A DNA stretch of 64,000 nucleotides from Chlorokybus atmophyticus (taxonomy: Eukaryota > Streptophyta > Chlorokybophyceae > Chlorokybales > Chlorokybaceae). Numbering within the stretch: position 1 is the stretch's first letter; each line of letters starts with the position of its first letter. This document shows, piece after piece, positions 48,316 through 62,027 of the stretch. The DNA lies in the NCBI GenBank assembly GCA_009103225.1, contig RHPI01002069.1, positions 267,248-331,247 on the forward strand, written 5' to 3'. The translations under genes were made by a program, and so were the position numbers. The notes beneath the pieces were generated by a model. That model saw nothing but the letters and a program-made list of their open reading frames with translations. It did not search any database and had not been told where the DNA came from.

Positions 48316-49459
48316 GATGGGTAAGTGAGTGTGGGGAGCAGATTCACTGGCCACATGTATGTTGAGTCAATGCACAGCTCGCAGCAATTCCATGTGCATT
48401 GCGAAAATGCCCAGCTATGCGCGTCCCTGCTGAATTCGCAAAGCGCGTTTTAACTACTAACCCTAATTACTTCCTGTTGTGAGTGACTGACGCGCAGGGG
48501 ATAAGAGCGCGGGCAGCCGCTCAAACCCTTGGGGGCATTAGCAGTCGTGCAGTCGTCGTCGTCGTGGGTGGCGGCGGCGGTGGATGGCTAACTTCTCCCT
48601 TCTTCTCCCCCGCGATGCTCTGCAGGTGCTTCCTTTGCTGCTTGCCCTTCCCCCTTCCCTCTGCCCACACTCCTCCCCAGGTCTATAGCTAGTGCACTTA
48701 GGTATGGCTTAGTGAGCCCCCCACACCCCACTATTTTTGTCTTGCTTGTGCTGTAGAATCAAGCTTTGCGATGTTGTGCTTGCTTGCTTGACTCATTGAC
48801 CCCAATCCATCTGTTGTACTATGCACTGCTGCTGTGCATGCCAAGCTTCACATATCGGAGGTATGTGTAACTGAGAGCGGCTTTTTTGAAAAGAAAATCT
48901 GGGGCTGTGCATATGGTAAGACCTTTGCAATGTGAGTGTTGACAACAAGCACTGTTGATGTGTGAATGTCACTTGGAACAAGCACAAAATGTATTAACAC
49001 ACACATCGCCATTGTGTACAGGTAACTACGCATGCATGTTGACTAACGGGGCAAGGGCTTAGCGAAGGTAGCTTCCTAGTATGTATAGGTAGCCCGGTGG
49101 TGTAACAAGTTGTTGTTTGCTGGCGTGTGCGAGTGCGCTTGTGTTTGCATGTGTCATGCATGTGCACAATGCAATGGGGTCACATGCATAGCATTGCATA
49201 TACGCTACACACACACACCCTAACTAGTCTACCCTCGTGATCTTGCGTAAAGCCATTCACACAATACAGTTGCATGTAACACGAACCGCAGTGCCCATGC
49301 TGCACAAGAGTTACCTAGCTACCTACGTATCAGAAGCACTCGTATGCTGTCTCACTCTACCTACTTGTGACTGGACTGGCAAGCATGCTGATAAAATAAA
49401 TGCGTTATGCGCCAGCCAAGCACTGCAAAACTTTTGTGCATGCATGAGGTAAGCATGGA
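48316..49459. other. Intergenic, nothing supportable except a repeat fragment
   Basis: 1.1 kb between the decayed retroelement and the 3' end of FolD. A reverse-orientation copy of the CACCACCGGG repeat start lies at 49093–49102. Tracts of TG/CA and CATGCATG are common. Confidence 0.55.
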
Positions 49460-51919
49460 TCAGGAAGTTCTCAACGCGCTCTGCAGCGTGTTGTGCAAAA
49501 GCATGGCAATCGTCATCGGGCCCACGCCACCAGGCACCTGCACAATGGCGCCATATTATGAAACACTGCATGATTAATTTACGTGGCCAAGCCACCACCA
49601 ACGTGCATGCCCGCAGGACAACGCAGCACATGAACTGCGCCGTACCGGTGTCACGGCCGAAGCCACTTGCTTGACACCGTCAAAATCAATGTCCCCAACG
49701 AGCCGATAACTGCAGAGCAAATGATAAGCTCAATCCTTGTGGGGTTATCGTGACAGGATAAGTGGGTAAAGAAGCAATTGAACCACTTTACCCTCTTTTG
49801 CTGGCAGCATCTTGAATGGCGTTTGTGCCCACGTCTATCACGACCGCACCTTGTTTGATCCATTCCTGCTTCACCTGTTGAACAAGAGATGGAAACCAAG
49901 TACAAGCAACGATGGCGCAGTAAAGAGTTAGCGACGCATTGCTAGGATGTAAATAAGAAGCCAACTAGCCTACTGCCGGGATCAGACACACAAGCCAGCA
50001 TGCTTACCATCTGCGCCTTGCCCACAGCAGACACAACAATGTCCGCCTGTCGAACAACGTTCTCAATGTTGGGTGTGCTGCCAAGAGTACACAATCACAC
50101 TCGCATCTTGGTCACCAAGAACTTCTTGTTGTTGCTGTCACTTCTCGACGAGAAGTGACCGCAACAACTCGCAATGCTAGAAGCGCGCAGCTTGTCCGCA
50201 TGCTTGGCCAGTAGGACACCAAACCAATCAACTGTTCATGTTGTACTTTACTCACTGCTCGTGCGCCATAGTGACGGTGGCATCCGCGTCGTTAAGCAGC
50301 AATGATATCGGCAGCCCCGTCACGTTGCTTTGCCCGAGCACAACCGCATGCTTCCCTGCAATGGAGATGTCGCACCGGTGCAGAATCTCCATGCAAGCCT
50401 GAATAAGCAGGTTATATCAGCAGCCAGCGCAATGGTTATTAAAGCGCGTGTGCGTGTGCGTGTGCGTGGGTGCGCGCATGCATGCGTAAATCAATAAGCC
50501 AAGTACCAGTCTCTCCCTCACCTTTGGAGTGCAGGGCACAAACAGCGGCTTCCGGCCTTTCATTGCAAGCTTGCCAAAGTTCACCGGATTGAAACCATCA
50601 ACATCCTGCACTTGCCCACAAGCAGATATGTTAATTAATGAGGGCCGTCAGCTTGCTGTACGGGTCTGCGATGGTAGACATCAGCTGGAAGCTTAACGTT
50701 TTGACTGCAATGGCAACAGACTAACACGCAACGCGACCCATGTGGCGTTCATAAGGGTGTGTGGAGTGTCATGCAGGAACAGCTACTTGTTGATTGTGTG
50801 TGCACCTTGTTCACGCAAATGGCGCTAAGGATTTCCTCTTTTTGCATGTGCTCCGGTAGCGGGAGCTGCACGAGGATGCCTGGCCCATGCTTGAATTCAG
50901 TCAACAGGAAGGCAGGTCAGTCTAATCAACCTCATGGCACCACCTTGCAATCGCATGACGATTGGTGGTGCATGACTTGTTTGTAATACCCACCATGCAC
51001 ATCCGGATCGTTGTTCAGTTTCTCCACTGCTTGCAGCACTTCACGCTGAGACACGGTAGCCTCCAAATCGATGTCGTGTGAGCGAATGCCCACCTCCTTG
51101 CAAGCCTGTGGGTGTTGCAAGGAGGTGAGCATGTAGTGTGCTAGTGTGTGTGTTACGTGAGAAGACATGGCATAATGACTGTGCCATGCACACTGGCCAT
51201 GCTGGTCACTGCCTTGGACGTCAATTGCTACAACTTACCTTTCGCTTCATGCGCACATATGTTTGCGAGTCCTTGCAATTACCAACCATGACAACGGCCA
51301 GGCCAGGCACCTATGACAGAAGAGGGAGAAAAGCTTCTGGCATTTCTCGACACTTGTGTCGTCAACCAACAGAGTTGTGGACGACACATGCGTGTCGACA
51401 GTGGTTCAAGGTTGTTGTTTCTCAAGCCACTTGTTTGCTCCTCTGCATGCATAGGAGGCACAACCAACCAACAGGTAGCAAAGATGATTACTCCGTTACA
51501 CAAGCATCAACATCAATACTGACATGAAAGGCAGGCGTCATGCAGAGTTGTATGCAATGTTGTGCAAGTACTGGATCCGTACCTTGCCATGCAGAGAGCG
51601 CAGCTGGACGACCTCAGCCCTAATCTCCTCCTTGATGGCGGCAGCCATCTGCTTGCCGTCGATCGCATTTCCCCGCTGTGATTACACATACACGACCACG
51701 CACACAGAGAAGCATGCAAGCTTTCAGCTGCATATCTCAGCGTTTAATACTTGAAGCTCAAAGCTTAGCAGCATGCCCCACCATGAAAGGCCTCTGCTGT
51801 TGCTGCTGTCCAGCTGCGGTCGAGCATGCGCAGGCTGCTGCGCCACTGCCGAACCTCCATGGACGAAGACCCACCAACCCACGCGAACTAGCATACTTCC
51901 AGCTCCAAGCCCCCGCCTT

Positions 51920-51950
<31 letters not shown>

Positions 51951-51964
51951 CGCCATGCCGGCAT
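49460..51964 (-). CDS. folD: Methylenetetrahydrofolate dehydrogenase/cyclohydrolase, organellar
   Basis: A bifunctional enzyme that interconverts 5,10-methylene-, methenyl- and 10-formyl-tetrahydrofolate with NAD(P). It is multi-exon. The start at 51964 gives an Ala/Arg-rich N-terminus ([18 protein letters not shown], encoded by a GCC run), an organelle-targeting presequence. Exons then read [35 protein letters not shown] with the catalytic YVRMKRK lysine, [63 protein letters not shown] (dinucleotide fold), [39 protein letters not shown], then the terminal [14 protein letters not shown]. The stop is at 49460–49462. All motifs are intact. It is tandem with NRAMP, transcribed in the same direction. 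Confidence 0.93.
50128..50168. repeat. 20-bp inverted repeat in a folD intron
   Basis: GTTGTTGCTGTCACTTCTCG (50128–50147) pairs with 50149–50168 around a single A, with one mismatch. It lies within an intron of folD. Confidence 0.8.
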
Positions 51965-53101
<1,137 letters not shown>

Positions 53102-56100
53102 CTACGGGGAAGAGAAGTTGGCAAGGGAGTGCTCGCCCTTCTCTGCCTCACACCCTGAGATGGTAGTATACGTGTTTGTCCTGGTTTTTCGACAAGCTAG
53201 GTAACATACAGACGCTAAGTAAGCGATGACACCGACTGCGGCTGCAACGGTGAGGAGGGCTTGCAATGCGGGTGAAAATGTCGTCTGTGACTGCCAGAAG
53301 ACAAAGGAGCTCAAAAGGAAGAATGTGTTGGACAACAATACTATAGCCGCAATCAGGAAGCTAGCGCCAGTGACCTGCAGTACAAGCTTGTAAGGGCTGG
53401 AGGGTTGACTGTTTGCCACCAAGAAAAACAGTGCAAGCTGGTGGCTCCATGTAAGCAATGCTGCAAAGTGCGCACCAATGAAGTCGACTTGAAAGGACCC
53501 ATCTTTTTCTCGCTGCTCGTGAACTTGAGCAATGGCAGCAAGGCGTAAGGAAGCTGTATGCAAAGTATCATCTGCAGAGGAACAGCCATGTGGTAAGAGA
53601 TGGTCAAGCGTGTACTTCATCATGCATGCTTGCAGCAGCCCTTACCGAGGATATGATGATCAACTCTCCAGCGCCGTGGTCACCAGCCACAATTGCAATA
53701 ACCAAAGATGGTACAATTGCTACACTTCTGGTGACCAGATTGCGCAGCCAGGGTGTAATTTTTAGATCCAAGAAACCCTGCAAAAGAGCCACCATGCAAA
53801 TCTCGGCTTGGCTAACTGAAGAATTATCCTCAAGAGGATTGACCACAAGATGACTAAATTGACAACTATGCCACTTACCGACATTACATACTGTCCTGCG
53901 TATGTGCCCGTCATTGTTGAACTCTGTCCAGACGCCAACAGTGCAATTGCAAAGATTTTCTCTGCATGCTGGCCCAAGGTGTCCTGCAAGTGAGGATCAT
54001 GTTTGTGCCTATGCAGCTGATGCAAGTGCTGATAGAGAGGCATGCAAGCATACCCTGAGCAAAAATGGGGTGTTATGGAGGTCGAGTTGCGCACACTTTG
54101 CGGCACTTTCTGCTGTTATGTCGGGGTCAAAGCAGACCGCCCCGCTGACCGACACCACTGAGGTGTTGATGATGAATGACAAAAGCAACGCTATTGTACA
54201 CTCGATTAGATTGTAACGGATCGCTTCCTGAAAGACGAGCATCAAGAGACTGGGTGCATGAACGCCACGACCACAGCAAGACCTGCTGTGGCATCAATGA
54301 CAAAGAGTTGCGTACCTTCACGGCCACTTTGCTTCTGGGGACCTGTAAGACAGCAGGTGGCTAAGCAACAGCTCCCAGCATCTTTGTGCACATGCCAAAG
54401 CAACTCAGCTTGCGACTTACATCACGTGACAGGACAAGTGCAGAATGAAGATACAGATTATGCCTGCAAAACAGTCAGCCTGATGTCAATGCATGCACGT
54501 TACACGTGGGCCAGTGGACTTTGAGTATACAGCTGTTGTGAGAAGTAGGTAATAACGTGCAGCAGTACAGCAAATGCAGAGCTATGCAAGCCACGTACGG
54601 CATTACAACGGCCCCCACAAGGGAGATCGCCAGCAGCCCCGCTCGGCCATCAGCAATTCTGGGGATTGCTGTGCCAGCAAGCACTTCTGGAATCGAGGGC
54701 TGGGCGAAGCCCACTTCTGCAAGAAAGCAGGCTGCAATGATGAAGACCATAGACGCAATAATGGCCTCCAGCCGCCTCACCTGTCACAGCCACATCCTTC
54801 TCGAAAAGTCCTCACAGCATGCACTGTCATGGGTCATACTGTGTGTTGCATGCTGTGCACGAAGGCCACGCACAACATTTTTATGCAACCAGCGTCAAAA
54901 CAACCCATCAATTGCTAACAGTAGACGGCACACTGATAGTGCTGGCCTATGCCTTCTGCAATCGTTGTCTTCCACACCGTTACGTATGGACAACACAGCC
55001 AGACATGAACAAGGAGGCGCTCACGATACCTTTATGGTTTGCATGCCTAGAAGAAGCAACGTATCCAGGCTGGTCAGTAAAACCCCAAGCCACAACGGTA
55101 GCTTGAACAGCATCTGGAGAGCAAACGCTGTGCCCAACACTGCAAAAGCAAGCTGTCAGCTTTATATGCTTGCCTATGGATGTTTTTCGCAAACAACTAA
55201 ATAACATGTTGCGCAGGCATCATTTGTGGCCGTACCTTCAGGGACGTCACTGGCTATAATGGCAATTTCAGCCATTATCCAGAGAAAAAAGTTCAACACA
55301 GGAGGGTACTCGCTTCTGCAGTGTTGCGCTAAGTGATGCCCTGCAAACAGCGCACACAGTTTTTGATTGGTGTAAGCACACTACGCTCGCTAGCGGTTGT
55401 GGTAGCACAGACCTGTTACGATCCCAAGGTTCGCAGCCAGCGCCTGAATCAACAGGCCTGCCAGTGTCGCCCAACATAACACCCATAACAGCTGCACCAA
55501 AGAAAACTACGTCAGCAATGGCTATACAAGCAAAAGCCTCAACAATCAGTGCACCACCACTCAAGGCTGCACTGCTGCGCTTAAGACTTCAAATGTAGAG
55601 TTTGCCTATCTGTGTGTGCATGCAGAAACGGGAGTGGAAATACTACGCAATCAAGGCCATAGCACCATACAAGGACTGATGACTTGTGCAAAGTCTATCG
55701 TTCTAACCCATCCATGACACATACCATGACCATAGCGCACCTGATACTTGTACTGTGCGCCTGCTTGCAAGTCACTTTCAACTGCACAAGCGCAAACAGG
55801 TTGTAGTCATGAAGCACGGTTCGTGCAGAAGGAACAGTATTCAAGGTGAATAGAACCTTACAGTTTCCTGGGTCTATATACGCGATCGCCACCAAGAAGC
55901 CTGGCCCCACGTACGCCAACAGCGTCCGCCACTTCCACCTACTGCCATCAGCCTGCCACCAGCACGACAATTTGCAAGCAAGCACCAGCAGTCTAGTGCA
56001 TTCAGCAAGAACAGATAGCTGCCAGAGCGTTCCACAACAGTGCATGCACTCAATTATTGCACCTGTGGCAGTTGCAAAAGCGTGCACGTAATTGCGGTGC

Positions 56101-56413
56101 GATCTGTGCATGCAAGAGCATGCAAAGTGCAGCCCGAGAACACAAGCACCATGTTTGAAGGTTGGGTGCAGATGCTACTGCTGTGCAGGACTTGTTTAAG
56201 GAAAATTACCTCAGGTACAACGACCCCGAACAGCGCCTGATCCTCCATGAACCTCGTGCCGGTTGCTGCAGCCTCCTCATCTTGTGGTGAAGCTGGTGGA
56301 GAGTGGCTGCTGTGGTTATCTCGCAGCAGAGGAGCATCCTCGTCCTCAGTCACCGAAGCCCGATGCGCGGCGGGAGCCACAGACGCACGAGGGGAGGCAG
56401 TCGACGGCGCCAT
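53102..56413 (-). CDS. NRAMP: NRAMP divalent metal transporter
   Basis: A proton-coupled Mn/Fe-type transporter with about 12 membrane segments, often in vacuolar or plasma membranes of plants and algae. It is multi-exon. The start at 56413 ([18 protein letters not shown]) gives an acidic cytosolic N-terminus with a DEDAPLL sorting-like motif. Hallmarks: [20 protein letters not shown] (TM1 DPGN metal site), [14 protein letters not shown] across the next junction, [40 protein letters not shown], and [14 protein letters not shown]6 reads GAVVMP joined to [14 protein letters not shown], restoring the metal-binding MPH. Then [40 protein letters not shown] (the NRAMP signature) and LIIISSV. The C-terminus ends at 53102. 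All metal-binding residues are retained. Confidence 0.93.
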
Positions 56414-57144
56414 CGCGCCGACCACTGCCGCAGGCCCCCCCACCTGGCCTGGCCTGGCCTGATCTGGCCTGGCCTGGCCTGGCCTGGCCTGCTTATTAGG
56501 CCTGTCAAGAAAGACAGGAAGCTTGGGCAGAGGCAAATCACCGCCCGCCACAAGACATTGCACCGACTCAGCACACCCACTACACAAGTACACGTCTGCC
56601 CTCAACAACAACAATGGCCACAACCACCACCACGACAAGCGCCACTGTCGCCGCCGCCAATGCGCCACAGGCAAGCCGCAGCCAAGTGTTAAACAAATTG
56701 TGATTGATTTTGGTAACTTCCGTACATAAACCGCTGCTCACCGGCCATGCGGTCAAGCGCTAGGGTTTGGCGCACAAATTTCATAATTGCACAGTCAAGT
56801 TGTTCTGGCGGGCGGTACAGCGGTGACGGCGGTGGCGTGGTTGTTGGTCGGCGTAGTGGTGCTGGTCGTTGTCGTGGTAGCTGGTTGGATTGGATGTAAT
56901 TTTTGTAGTTGTTGACGAGCATTTCAGAAGCAGATTGATATTCTGGGAGGGTTTCAGTGAAGTAGTGGAGCAAACTTTTCGGTTAGCGGGCAAGTTGTAG
57001 TGAGTGCTGAAGTCTGTGAGTCAGCGGCAATGCCCAGGAGCTGAGCTTTGAATCTGATGAGATGTGTCCTACAACGATCACCGCCGCTGAAGCAAGCGAG
57101 CAAGTGGCAGCTGCAAGCGCTGTGGTGGGTGCTCGCCTGCCCGT
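56414..57144. other. Divergent promoter region NRAMP / FAB1
   Basis: 0.7 kb. It holds the pentamer repeat and a telo-box-like AAACCCTA (minus strand, 56768–56761). An ATG at 56614 opens MATTTTTTSATVAAANAPQ, which could be a first FAB1 exon, but the junction is unproven. Confidence 0.5.
56436..56490. repeat. (CCTGG)n minisatellite
   Basis: Ten or so CCTGG-type pentamers just upstream of the NRAMP start, so probably in its promoter or 5' UTR. A shorter similar run is at 3240–3265. Confidence 0.85.
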
Positions 57145-60100
57145 GTGCTGGTGGAAGTCTCCAAGCTTGACACAAGATTCGCAAAGGCTGATACCAAAGC
57201 AGTTGGAGGGAAGGGGGAGCCTGTAGTCAATGTACGCAAGTGGCAGACAATCAGTACTGCAATGCTGGAGGATGAACTGTTTAGAGCCCCGCCTGAGGTC
57301 GTTGAAGGTGCTCCAGGCGAAATTGATCAAGATAGACAGGAGAACTGGCGTCGACTGCAGGCAGATGCTGATGAGCACTATGAAGCGCTTCTTGCACAGC
57401 TCTTGCATGCTCAAGGGTTGGACAACACGCATTGGCAAGCGACTGTTAGCCAGCTGGCGCGAAAGGCAGTTGCTGCTGTGCGGTGTGACGTAACTGCGTC
57501 CAATGACGGTGCTATGGACCCGAGTATATACGTGCGAGTCAAGGTCATTGCATCTGGTGATCGTGAGGACAGGTAAGCATTCACCACAACAACTGCTCCG
57601 CTTTGCATGCCGTGCTCATGTGGTGTTGATGCATGAATGTGCACAGTTGTGCGGTTCGAGGAGTTGTGTGTCGAAAGAATGTTGCACATCGCCGCATGAG
57701 AACAAAGATTGAACATCCCAAGGTCATGTTGCTTGGTGGTGCTTTGGAGTATAGGCAACCAACAGATCAGCGTTTAGCGACCATGGACACGCTTCTCGAG
57801 CAGGTAGTGTATCATGGAGTCAGCGCTAGTCACTTTGTGGCTGTCAAAGGAAGAGATCTGACAGCTGCATGAATTGCAGGAACAAGCACATTTAGAAGGT
57901 GTGGTAGCGACCATCGCAGAGCAACATCCAGACGTTTTGTTGGTGGAAAAGGCTGTGTCGCGCTTTGCGCAGGAAAGCCTGCTTGAAAAGGGAGTCTCCC
58001 TGGTGCGCGCATGTAACCATTTCGTGCATCGCTAGTGCTCACTTGAATTGAGCAGTTTCCTTGGCAGCTTGCGCAGAGAGCTAATCCAGGTCAACCGTAT
58101 ATTGGGCAGGTGTTGAATGTCAAACCTGTCCTCATGGAACGCCTGGCGCGCTGCACAGGAGCAAAGCTTGTTGATGCAGTGGAGAATGTTGGATCTGCAC
58201 AGCTGGGCACCTGTGAAGAGTTTCGGGTGGAGCACTTTTATGAACCGCGCGAATCTGGAGCAGACGTCGCTGATCCAGAGGCAGCTGCCAACATGACCGG
58301 GAGCAACAAGACATTGATGTTTTTTGACGGCTGCCCTGTTTCACTGGGCTGCACAATCATACTACGAGGAGGAACAGAACAGGAGCTGAAGATGGTCAAG
58401 GAGGTCATGGAGTTTGCTGTGTATGCTGCCTACCACCTGCAGTTGGAATTGGCGTTCTTATCCGATGAACAAGCGGCCCTTCCAGCAGAGCGCCAGCTGT
58501 CCAGCGGGTGGACTCCACCTGCTTGTATCATATCTATATCCCCTCATATCACGTACTGGGATGAGGGTGGTCAGGCCATCCCATCTTCTACTGCTCAGCA
58601 GGTCCATCCCTAGTTGTGTCTGTTATCCTTGCCACCACTGAGTTGATGTAGCTTATCAACCAGGCAACCATGCTGTAGCTAATGATTGGCGGTTGCAGGT
58701 CTCTTCACACTCCCATGCTCAAACACCTGAGCACCCAGTACAGCCTGAAATGTCCCCAGCGGAGCATCAGAGTATCTTGGTTTCTGTTTCATGCAGATGG
58801 CCTGTGAAGCGGATACTTTGCAAGCCACCCATTTTGCAATGCATCACTTTCTATGGTTCGAATGATATGCCTCTTGGAGCCTTCATCACCAACGTACTGT
58901 TTCAAAAGGTGCATTGGCCATTTGGTTGTGCACGCATGAGCATCCCCGATGCTGTCAGCTCTAACCTGGTTTCGTTTGCAGGAGCGCAAATGCCAGCATG
59001 AGCGCTGTGGCATGGATGGTCCATCACATGTGCGCACGTACACGCATGCGCATGGACGCCTTACCGTCAGTGTGCACACAATGCCCAGTTTGTCTGTACT
59101 TCCCTTGGATTCCAATGGCACCTTGTGGATGTGGCACTGCTGCAGAGCTTGCATGGCGAAGCACACAAGTGATGATCCCTTGGCGTTCGCTCGGTGCGTA
59201 AGGATGTCTTCTGCAACTTGGTCACTGTCATTTGGGAAGTTTCTGGAGCTCTCCTTCTCAGAACACTACACGGTCTCAGCCCTGGAGAGCTGCAATCACT
59301 CCTTGCACAGAGATCACCTGAGGTTCTTCGGCCGTGGAGACATGGTTGCTTGCTTTGAATATGACTCCGTTGTGCCTCTACGTGTGCACATGCCAGCAAC
59401 TGCGATGGAGCTGTTTGCTCCAGCACGTATGGACTGGCTTCAAGCTGAAGCAACAGAAGTTGCCGAAGAGGCTGTTGATGTGTTCGGCGAGCTGACGCGC
59501 AAGCTGGAGTTTGTCAGCAGTCGAATGCGTGAGGCAGAGTTGCCAGTCACGGAGATCCAAGCTTTGCAGCAAGCTGTAGATCAAGAGCATGCAACATTCA
59601 AGGCATGTCACCATGCTTACTGCTTGCATTGCTTACTGGCACAAGTACAGCAGCTGGCAGCTTATAGCCTACCTTTTTGCTTATTTCAGGTTACAATGGC
59701 AGCAGCGGGTGTGCATGTGCCTGGGAGTGATCAAGTAGTCCATGACAAGTCATTGGATGTCCTGGAGCTCAACAAGCTCCGTCGGCAACTGGCGCTGACT
59801 GAGGCTACATTGCAGAACAGCCTTGCACAGTTGTCCAACTCTGTTCGGAAGAGTCACAGACTCTCTGGCAGGGACCTGCTAGCCAAAATGGCTAGCACTG
59901 TTAGCAATGATAGTGGTACGGCGAGTCCTTCCACTTCGTTGGTAGATAGTGTAGGTAGTGCTGATGTTGCGCTTCGCGAAGTCCATGGGTCGCCAGGCTT
60001 CACCAGGTCAGGCTCTTCCCAGTCACTCGTGACATCTGACGATCAGCTGCTGTTAGGGGGCGCACGCCTGGTACATTCTCACAGCAGCGGCAGTACACCT

Positions 60101-62027
60101 CTGTTTCTCAGCAGCACAGAGTCGTCTGATGCTGAAAGTGATGCAGAGCATGACAAGAGCCATTCAGCAAGGCGACCTCCTGCCCGTGCCAAGCTGAAGT
60201 CACGGAGTGACAGCGATCGTCACCACAGGTCAATGTCCGGTGGCTCACTTGATCTGGACAACGGGGATGATGTCAGCAACGGTCATGCAAATGGTGCATA
60301 TGAGGTGCAGCGCAGCAGTCATCTGCGGACAGGGTCTTTGGACACGCCGCTGGATGTGTGGGAAGGTCAGGGTTCCAGTTTGACACCAGATGGCACGCTG
60401 GAAGACAGTGGCGCGCATGCCGTGTTGCGTGGTGCTGCCCAGAAAGTTGACGAGCATGTACAGAAGGTTGCTGAGTTGCTTTCGAAGGGCTCCAGCGGGC
60501 CCAGTTCACCAGCCAGCCTGAAGCGCTCGTCATTCAATGGCTTTGCCAAGAGCCCTCTTGGCATCACGCGCTTAGCACGCGGAGGCCGTGTGCTAATGCC
60601 TTCTGGTGTTGATGATGTGGTCATAGCTGTGTACGACGATGAGCCCACGTCAATTGTTGCCTATGCCCTTGCACTGCCGGAGTTCCAGCAGAAGCTGCAA
60701 AAAGCCAAGTCATCTGCAAAGCCTTCTGTGACCTCTGGCATTGGGATTTTCCTTCGTAAGCTCAGTGCAGGAAGTGATGGAGAGCTTCATTCTGGCACAA
60801 CAGAGCGCGCATCGCATGACGCTAAGGCTGCGGACCCCAAGGCTCTGAATGGCAACTGTACAGGACACTCTATAGCCATGGCTGCTGCAGTGGAAGCAGC
60901 AGTGAAGCCCGTTACTGAGGACATGTTGTTGTCTGCGGACACCACGCACATCACCTGCGCCTTTGAGGATTCAGGGGCGCCCGGCAAAGTCAAGTTCTCT
61001 GTGACAGCATATTACGCTGCTCAGTTTGAGGCTCTTCGCAGGTAATGCCTGTCGTCAGTACCTTTCAGGTTACAACAGTTTGTATCTGTGTCGGCTGATA
61101 CTTGGATTGGCATTTCCAGCAAATGCTTTGGCGGCGATTTCCAGTACATCCAGTCGCTGTGCCGATGCCGCAAATGGGACGCTGCAGGTGGCAAGTCGAA
61201 CGTCTACTTCGCAAAAACACTTGACGATCGCTTTGTGGTCAAGCAGGTGTCGCGGACTGAACTGCTTTCATTCTTGCACTTTGCTCCTGCGTACTTCCAG
61301 TACCTCTCGAACGCAATACAGCAGAACCGGCTGACTTGCCTTGCCAAGGTGTTTGGCTGCTATCAGGTACACATCACAAGGTGCTGCTTGAACTATGTTA
61401 GACAGCATTTGGATATGAAAGTTCAACAAGCTGGATGTGTTGCTACAGGTGACATCCAAGCAATCGAGAGCAGCTGGTGGCAAGGAGATGAAGATGGACA
61501 TTGTGGTCCTGGAGAATGTGCTGTATCAGCGCCACGTGAGCCAGATCTTTGACCTGAAGGGCTCCATGCGCAGCCGATACAATGCAGAGCCGACAGAGAA
61601 GAACGCTGTGCTGCTTGATGAGAACCTGGTGGAGATTATGGGTACCACGCCAATTCTCGTGGACGCACCCGCAAAATCTGCCCTGCAGGAAGCCGTTAGC
61701 CATGATACAGCATTTCTGGCTGGATTGGGAGTCATGGACTACTCACTGTTGGTGGGCGTGGACGAAGAGAAGCAGGAGCTGGTGGTTGGCATCATTGATT
61801 TCATCCGTCAATACACTTGGGACAAGCACCTGGAGAGCTGGGTGAAGTCGTCCGGCATTTTAGGCGGCCCTGCTGGCACAGCTCCCACCGTGGTGTCGCC
61901 GAAGCAGTACATGAAGCGCTTCAGGTCAGCCATGTCAAACTACTTTGTCATGGTGCCTGATCAGTGGACGACGCCAAGTGAGAGCGGCCTTAAAGAAGGG
62001 AGCAGCAGCAGTGTATCATCCATCTGA
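57145..62027 (+). CDS. FAB1: FAB1/PIKfyve-type PI3P 5-kinase, no FYVE finger seen
   Basis: It makes PI(3,5)P2 from PI3P on endosome/vacuole membranes. The 5' end is unresolved: the first recognised exon (to 57572) is open from just upstream of 57145, with the first internal ATG at 57262. The CCT/chaperonin-like domain begins SCAVRGVVCRKNVAHRRM and KVMLLGGALEYRQ, continuing through VLNVKPVLMERLARCTGAKL and CTIILRGG (about 57650–58610). The conserved Cys-rich region has KCQHERC, YTHAHGRLTV, LWMWHCCRACMAKHTS and SFGKFLELSFSEHY (about 58980–59265). A long Ser-rich linker follows. The kinase domain (about 60930–62027) has CRKWDAAGGKSNVYFAKTLD, FVVKQVSRTE, IFDLKGSMRSR, GVMDYSLLVGVD and IIDFIRQYTWDK, all catalytic signatures. 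It ends SSSSVSSI at 62027. The lack of FYVE resembles plant FAB1C/D, though an upstream exon could carry one. Confidence 0.9.
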
